From contig NZ_PYUI01000001.1 of the NCBI RefSeq assembly GCF_003097355.1, positions 310,001-374,000 of the forward strand: DNA of 64,000 nt. Direction: 5' to 3'. Shown in pieces: positions 59,845-64,000 of the stretch. This DNA comes from Arthrobacter sp. H-02-3. Lineage in GTDB: Bacteria; Actinomycetota; Actinomycetes; Actinomycetales; Micrococcaceae. Numbering within the stretch: position 1 is the first letter of the stretch; the number at the start of each line of letters is the position of its first letter. The notes under the pieces are model-generated. The model was not told the DNA's origin and made no database searches. It saw nothing but the letters and a program-made list of their open reading frames with translations. The position numbers and the translations under genes were made by a program.

Positions 59845-61217
59845 GGGTTAACCCTAACTTCAGTTGCGGAAACCGCGGAGTTGGTGCCGGAGTGCGGATC
59901 GCTGTCCGTGGTGGGCATGGCCTGGTTGGACGTGGCGGGGACCAGGGATTCCAGGACCCGGATGACCCTGTCCTCGAAGCCCTTGGCGGCCGGATCGGTC
60001 AGATTCGCCAGCATCCGGACCACGAACCGCATGAGCACAGGAATGGGCATGCCCGTGCGGAGAGCCAGTTTCATGACCGCCGGCTTGCCGATCAGGGCGG
60101 CGAAGGCCCGGCCCAGCGTGAAGTGCGAGCCCCACTGCTGCTGCACGTAGTCGGCGTACCGCGCCAGGTGCGCATCGGCGGCTCTGGAAGCCTCCGCCCC
60201 GGACCCCCAGCCGGCTGACGCGGAGCGGGCGGCGGCGTCGATGATGAACTCCGCGGCGAAGCGGGCGGACTCCATGGCGTAGGAGATGCCCTCTCCATTG
60301 AACGGGGACACCATGCCGCCGGCGTCGCCGAGCAGGAGCAGGCCCGGCGAATAGTGCGGGGTGCGGTTGAATCCCATCGGCAGGGCTGCGCCGCGAATCT
60401 CCCCCACCTGGTTCTCGGGGGTGAAGCCCCAGTCCGCGGGCATGCCAGCGGTCCACTCGCGCAGGACCTGCTTGTAGTCCAGCTTGCCGAATTCCTTGGA
60501 CGAGTTCAGGATGCCGAGGCCCACGTTGGAAGTGCCGTCGCCGACGCCGAACACCCAACCGTAACCGGGCAGCAGCTTCCCGTCGCGGCCGGGAAGCTCA
60601 AGCCAGCCTTCCATCCAGTCGTCCTCGTGCCGGGGCGAGGTGAAGTAGGTCCGCACGGCCACGCCAAGCGGCCGGTCGTCGCGCTTCCGGATGCCCAGCG
60701 AGACGGCGGTGCGCGTCGAGTTGCCGTCCGCGGCAAGGACGACGTCGGCCGTGAAGTCGCGCGTTTCGCCCGTCTTGCGCCCGGCGTCGTCCAGCAGTGC
60801 GGCCCGGACGCCCGTGACACGGCCGTCCTCGGAGCGCAGGGCCTCGGTGACGCTGTGGCGCTCCAGCACGACGGCGCCCGCGGACCGGGCGTGCCGGGCC
60901 AGCTGCTCATCGAAGCCGAGGCGGGTCCGGATCAGCCCGTACTGCGGGAAGTCGGAGACCTCCGGCCAGGGAAGCTCGATCGTGCGGCCGCCGGCGATCA
61001 GCCGCAGGCCCTTGTTCCGGCGCCAGCCCTCGGTTTCCGGATGCGGGAGTCCCAGCTTCTGGATCTCGCGGACGGCACGCGGAGTCAGGCCGTCACCGCA
61101 GACCTTTTCGCGGGGAAAGCTGGTTTTCTCCAGCACCGTGACGTCAATGCCGGCTTTGGCAAGGTAGTAGGCGGCGGTGGACCCGGCCGGTCCGGCTCCG
61201 ACAATCAGTACATTCAC
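59841..61217 (-). CDS. menJ: geranylgeranyl reductase family FAD-dependent enzyme (MenJ-like)
   Basis: A 458-residue flavoprotein. FAD binding: [31 protein letters not shown]; conserved EKVCGDGLTPRAVREIQKLGL; and GLLLLGDAGGMVSPFNGEGISYAMESARFAAEFI. MenJ of mycobacteria saturates one double bond of the menaquinone tail, and this gene sits between menG and the polyprenyl synthase, matching that role. Ser/Thr-rich C-terminal tail of ~40 residues. It starts 12 bases after the menG stop. Confidence 0.88.
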   Translation of the reverse strand: MNVLIVGAGPAGSTAAYYLAKAGIDVTVLEKTSFPREKVCGDGLTPRAVREIQKLGLPHPETEGWRRNKGLRLIAGGRTIELPWPEVSDFPQYGLIRTRLGFDEQLARHARSAGAVVLERHSVTEALRSEDGRVTGVRAALLDDAGRKTGETRDFTADVVLAADGNSTRTAVSLGIRKRDDRPLGVAVRTYFTSPRHEDDWMEGWLELPGRDGKLLPGYGWVFGVGDGTSNVGLGILNSSKEFGKLDYKQVLREWTAGMPADWGFTPENQVGEIRGAALPMGFNRTPHYSPGLLLLGDAGGMVSPFNGEGISYAMESARFAAEFIIDAAARSASAGWGSGAEASRAADAHLARYADYVQQQWGSHFTLGRAFAALIGKPAVMKLALRTGMPIPVLMRFVVRMLANLTDPAAKGFEDRVIRVLESLVPATSNQAMPTTDSDPHSGTNSAVSATEVRVNP

Positions 61218-61229
61218 AGCAGGTATCGG

Positions 61230-62024
61230 CTAACGTCCGGGCCGGGTGATGTTGCGGCGCAGTTTGGCCACCGGTCCGGTGTGGGCGGCAAGCGCCGTTG
61301 CACCCGCGGCGTGGCCGGCTTCGGGGCCGGCCGGCTTCTGGGCGCGGTGCACGGCGACAATGCCGCCGCTGAGGTTGCGGTAGGTGACGGACTCCCAGCC
61401 GGCCTCCTGCAGCCACGCGGCCAGGTGGTCCTGGTCCGGCCAGGCACGGATGGACTCGGCGAGGTAGACGTAGGCGTCCGGGTTGGACGAGACCTTGACG
61501 GCGATGGCCGGCAGAGCCCGCATGAGGTATTCGGTGTACATGGTGCGCCAGAGCGGCACCACGGGCTGGGAGAACTCCGCGATGACCAGCCGCCCGCCGG
61601 GCTTGGTGACCCGCAGCATCTCGGCCAGGGCCTTCTTGGGCTCATTGACGTTGCGCAGACCGAAGGAGATCGTGCTGGCGTCAAAGGTGTTGTCCGCGAA
61701 CGGCAGGCGGGTGGCGTCCCCGGCGATGAAGTCGATGTCCGGGCGGCGGCGCTTGCCGACCTTGAGCATGCCAAGGGAGAAATCGCAGGCGATGACGTTG
61801 ATGCCGGCGTCGGCGTAGGGCTCGCTGGACGTGCCGGTGCCGGCGGCGAGGTCCAGCACGCGCTGGCCGCCCGAGACACCCATGGCCTCCACCACTACCT
61901 TGCGCCAGCGGCGCGTCTGCCCCATCGACAGGACATCGTTGACGACGTCGTATTTGGGGGCGACGTCGTCAAACATCGTGGCTACTTCGTCCGGACGCTT
62001 ATCCAAGGATGCTCGGTTCACCAT
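61230..62024 (-). CDS. menG: demethylmenaquinone methyltransferase
   Basis: A 264-residue class I methyltransferase of the UbiE/MenG family: [42 protein letters not shown] motif [55 protein letters not shown], and [14 protein letters not shown]. It makes the last step of menaquinone. It is first in the block and divergent from menF, with a shared ~150-base promoter region. Confidence 0.95.
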   Translation of the reverse strand: MVNRASLDKRPDEVATMFDDVAPKYDVVNDVLSMGQTRRWRKVVVEAMGVSGGQRVLDLAAGTGTSSEPYADAGINVIACDFSLGMLKVGKRRRPDIDFIAGDATRLPFADNTFDASTISFGLRNVNEPKKALAEMLRVTKPGGRLVIAEFSQPVVPLWRTMYTEYLMRALPAIAVKVSSNPDAYVYLAESIRAWPDQDHLAAWLQEAGWESVTYRNLSGGIVAVHRAQKPAGPEAGHAAGATALAAHTGPVAKLRRNITRPGR

Positions 62025-62174
62025 GACATTGTCTCAAATGATCGGCTCCCCCACGAACGGGCCGCCAACCATCGCCGCTTTCACCTGCGGCAACTGCCGC
62101 GGCCGCCGCGTCGAGGGCCCGCCAAACCCCGTATATCCACGGTCGGGACGATCACGGGCTAGTGTTATGCCATC

Positions 62175-63602
62175 ATGACGAGCACGTTCCGCACCTTGAC
62201 AGTCCCCCTCGATGCCGAAACTTTCCCCGGGGGCCTGCCGTCGTTTCTGGTCCGGGACGACGTCCTCTGCTGGACCCGCCGCGAGGCCGGGCTCGTGGGC
62301 TTCGGCGAGATCGCCCGGTTCACCGCCACCGGCCCCGAGCGGTTCCTGGAAGCGGACATCTGGTGGCGGCACCTGGTCCTGGAGGCGGACATCGAGGACG
62401 CCGTCGACTGCCCCGGCACCGGACCGGTCGCCTTCGGTTCGTTCGCCTTCTCAAAGGCTTCCGCCCATGAGTCCCGCCTGCTGGTCCCCGAAATCGTCGT
62501 GGGACTCCGCGACGGCCAGGCCTGGCTCACCCAGCTCACGTTCGACGACGGCGAACTCACCGAAGCCGGCGCCCGCGCCTCCCTGGACCGCTGGCTTCGC
62601 AGCGGCCGGGCGGCGGAGGACAATGGCAGCGCCAACGGCGCTGTGGTGGACGGTGCAGGGACGGACGGCGCTGTGATGGACGGCGCTGTGGACGACCCGG
62701 CGCCCGGAGCCGCGCAGGCCGGCGCCGCCGTCGTACGCAGTTTGCCCCTGGCCGCCGGCGCAACGCTGCACACCGGCTCGCTCAGCGAGGAAGACTGGAT
62801 GGCCGCCGTCGCCGCCGGGGTCAAAGAGATCCGGACCGGCGCCCTGGAGAAGCTGGTACTGGCCCGGGACATCGTGGCCACCGTCCCCACCGGAGTCAAC
62901 GCCGCGCAGGTCCTCCGCGAACTCTCCGCGCGGTACCGCGAATGCTGGACGTACGGGGTGGACGGTCTTGTCGGGGCCACACCGGAGATGCTGATCCAGG
63001 TGGAGGGCCGCACCGCACAGGCCCGCGTCCTGGCCGGCACCCTGGACCGCCGCGACGCCGACGGCATGGCAGGCTCCCCGCTGGAGTTCGCCGAGCGCGT
63101 GCTGGCCGGGTCCGAGAAGCAGCGGCACGAACACGACATCGCGATCCAGTCCCTGACCACGCAACTGGCCCCGTTTTCCGAGGCCATGAACGCGCACAGC
63201 GAACCGTTCATCCTGGAACTCCCCAACGTGTGGCATCTGGCCTCGGACGTGAAGGCGGAGCTCGCCGAGGTGGAAGGCCACGTCCCCACGTGCCTGGCCC
63301 TGATCAACGCACTGCATCCCACGGCGGCGGTCTGCGGCACTCCCACCACCGTGGCCGGCGCTCTGATCCGCAAGCTGGAGCATCTGGACCGCGGACCGTA
63401 CGCCGGGCCGGTCGGCTGGCTTGACGCGGCCGGCAACGGCGAATGGGGCATCGCGCTGCGGGGCGCGGTCATCGAATCCCCGCAGACGGTCCGGCTTTAC
63501 GCGGGTTGCGGCGTGGTGGACGGCTCGGTGCCGGAGACCGAGCTCGCCGAGACCTGGGCGAAGTTCCGCCCGATGCTCGAGTCGCTCGGCATCAGCAGCT
63601 AG
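62175..63602 (+). CDS. menF: isochorismate synthase
   Basis: A 475-residue chorismate-using enzyme: GALEKLVLARDIVATVPTGVNAAQVLRELSARYRECWTYGVDGLVGATPEMLIQVEGRTAQARVLAGTLDR, EKQRHEHDIAIQSL, LPNVWHLASDVKAEL, LHPTAAVCGTPT and GPYAGPVGWLDAAGNGEWGIALRGA. It converts chorismate to isochorismate for menaquinone. Residues ~150-180 form a low-complexity insert with repeated DGAV (NGAVVDGAGTDGAVMDGAV), encoded by near-repeats. A TAGTGT element lies nine bases before the ATG. Divergent from menG. Confidence 0.93.
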   Translation: MTSTFRTLTVPLDAETFPGGLPSFLVRDDVLCWTRREAGLVGFGEIARFTATGPERFLEADIWWRHLVLEADIEDAVDCPGTGPVAFGSFAFSKASAHESRLLVPEIVVGLRDGQAWLTQLTFDDGELTEAGARASLDRWLRSGRAAEDNGSANGAVVDGAGTDGAVMDGAVDDPAPGAAQAGAAVVRSLPLAAGATLHTGSLSEEDWMAAVAAGVKEIRTGALEKLVLARDIVATVPTGVNAAQVLRELSARYRECWTYGVDGLVGATPEMLIQVEGRTAQARVLAGTLDRRDADGMAGSPLEFAERVLAGSEKQRHEHDIAIQSLTTQLAPFSEAMNAHSEPFILELPNVWHLASDVKAELAEVEGHVPTCLALINALHPTAAVCGTPTTVAGALIRKLEHLDRGPYAGPVGWLDAAGNGEWGIALRGAVIESPQTVRLYAGCGVVDGSVPETELAETWAKFRPMLESLGISS

Positions 63603-63817
63603 CCTGCGGCGGCCGGCAGCACAGGCCCGTCGGCACCGGCCCGTCACATTCGGCAGGAATCCGGTATTCCAGACAGATCGAGCAGCCAAGACATTGCTTT
63701 TGGGTCTGGTTTTGTTATCCAATAGTGAAACTTAGTTTTCTGTGACGCACATCTCATGTTCGGCGCTACACTATAACCGGCCTCGTTACCATCCCTCCGG
63801 CAACAAAAGGTAAGAAA

Positions 63818-64000
63818 ATGCAGATCTCCCGTTCGCTCCTGAGCAACCCCGCGCTGAAGGCCGCCACGGTCCTTGCTGTGAGCGCCTTGGCCTTGACGGC
63901 TTGCACGAACGCTTCCGAGACCGGCACCTCCGGAGCGGCCACCGCTTCCGGCAGTGCCAAAGCCAGCTTCGACCCCAGCACGGTCCAGAAGGACGACGCC
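63818..64000 (+). CDS. N-terminal part of a substrate-binding-type lipoprotein
   Basis: The first 61 residues are seen before the edge: MQISRSLLSNPALKAATVLAVSALALTACTNASETG..., with signal peptide and lipobox LALTAC, then a Gly/Ser/Ala linker and SFDPSTVQKDDA, where a solute-binding domain usually begins. Likely an ABC transporter substrate-binding protein for amino acids; the class cannot be confirmed. AAAGGT precedes the ATG by seven bases. The upstream 215-base gap has CTACACTATAAC at 63765-63776 as a probable promoter. Confidence 0.75.
   Translation, partial: MQISRSLLSNPALKAATVLAVSALALTACTNASETGTSGAATASGSAKASFDPSTVQKDDA

Overview
This window looks like chromosomal DNA of a high-GC actinobacterium of the Arthrobacter / Pseudarthrobacter group (Micrococcaceae). 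The reasons are the roughly 65-70% GC composition, the gene families present (FprA-type ferredoxin reductases, an actinobacterial siroheme sulfite reductase with its Tyr-Cys pair, menaquinone genes including a MenJ-like reductase, a PucR regulator beside GABA genes), and many starts of the form TAnnnT-N6/7-ATG, which suggest leaderless mRNAs. Genus assignment is inference; no 16S gene is present.

Layout. 1-4.5 kb: drug/antibiotic-type ABC exporter (partial), DUF1810, an EAL-CBS protein, DUF1059, DinB, and a LysM lipoprotein. 4.5-7.4 kb: an accessory patch of visibly lower GC with a 685-aa phage-tail-like gene, a small gene whose best start is ATC, and an imperfect direct repeat of the tRNA-Tyr 3' end. 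7.4-16 kb: yajQ, htpX, an MFS exporter, a Fur-type regulator with katA, DUF2461, a TetR regulator and an APC amino acid permease. 16-23 kb: an alcohol/aldehyde oxidation cluster (DUF779, AdhP, aldehyde dehydrogenase, GAF regulator) and an amidase. 23-30 kb: ferredoxin reductase, RarD, a three-gene overlapping operon (STAS-like, GGDEF-EAL, methyltransferase), a tandem universal stress protein and a lipoprotein. 30-37 kb: aminobutyraldehyde dehydrogenase and GABA transaminase with a divergent PucR regulator, then a CynX/NimT-type MFS gene with a FadR/GntR regulator. 37-43.5 kb: polyphosphate kinase 2 with a P-type ATPase, two small membrane proteins and topoisomerase IB.

43.5-56 kb is a sulfur assimilation region: second ferredoxin reductase, siroheme synthase CysG, an ABD importer of the nitrate/sulfonate/taurine (ABC) class, the operon sir-cysH-cysD-cysN, and a CbiX-type chelatase. 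Together these genes can import an oxidised sulfur source, make APS, reduce it to sulfite and sulfide, build the siroheme cofactor, and recharge ferredoxin. Three promoters here (cysG, ABC importer, sir) align without gaps over 48 bases ending at an ATG; at the importer that ATG opens a 22-codon leader peptide.

56-64 kb: TRIC-type channel, a SUKH-like acidic protein, an AbiEi/DUF559-like protein bracketed by repeats, and a menaquinone block (polyprenyl diphosphate synthase, MenJ-like reductase, MenG, divergent MenF), ending in the start of a lipoprotein.

No complete mobile element, CRISPR array or obvious new defence island is visible. The most novel signals are regulatory or small: the shared sulfur promoter with its leader peptide, the ATC-start gene and att-like repeat next to tRNA-Tyr, and several families of intergenic repeats.
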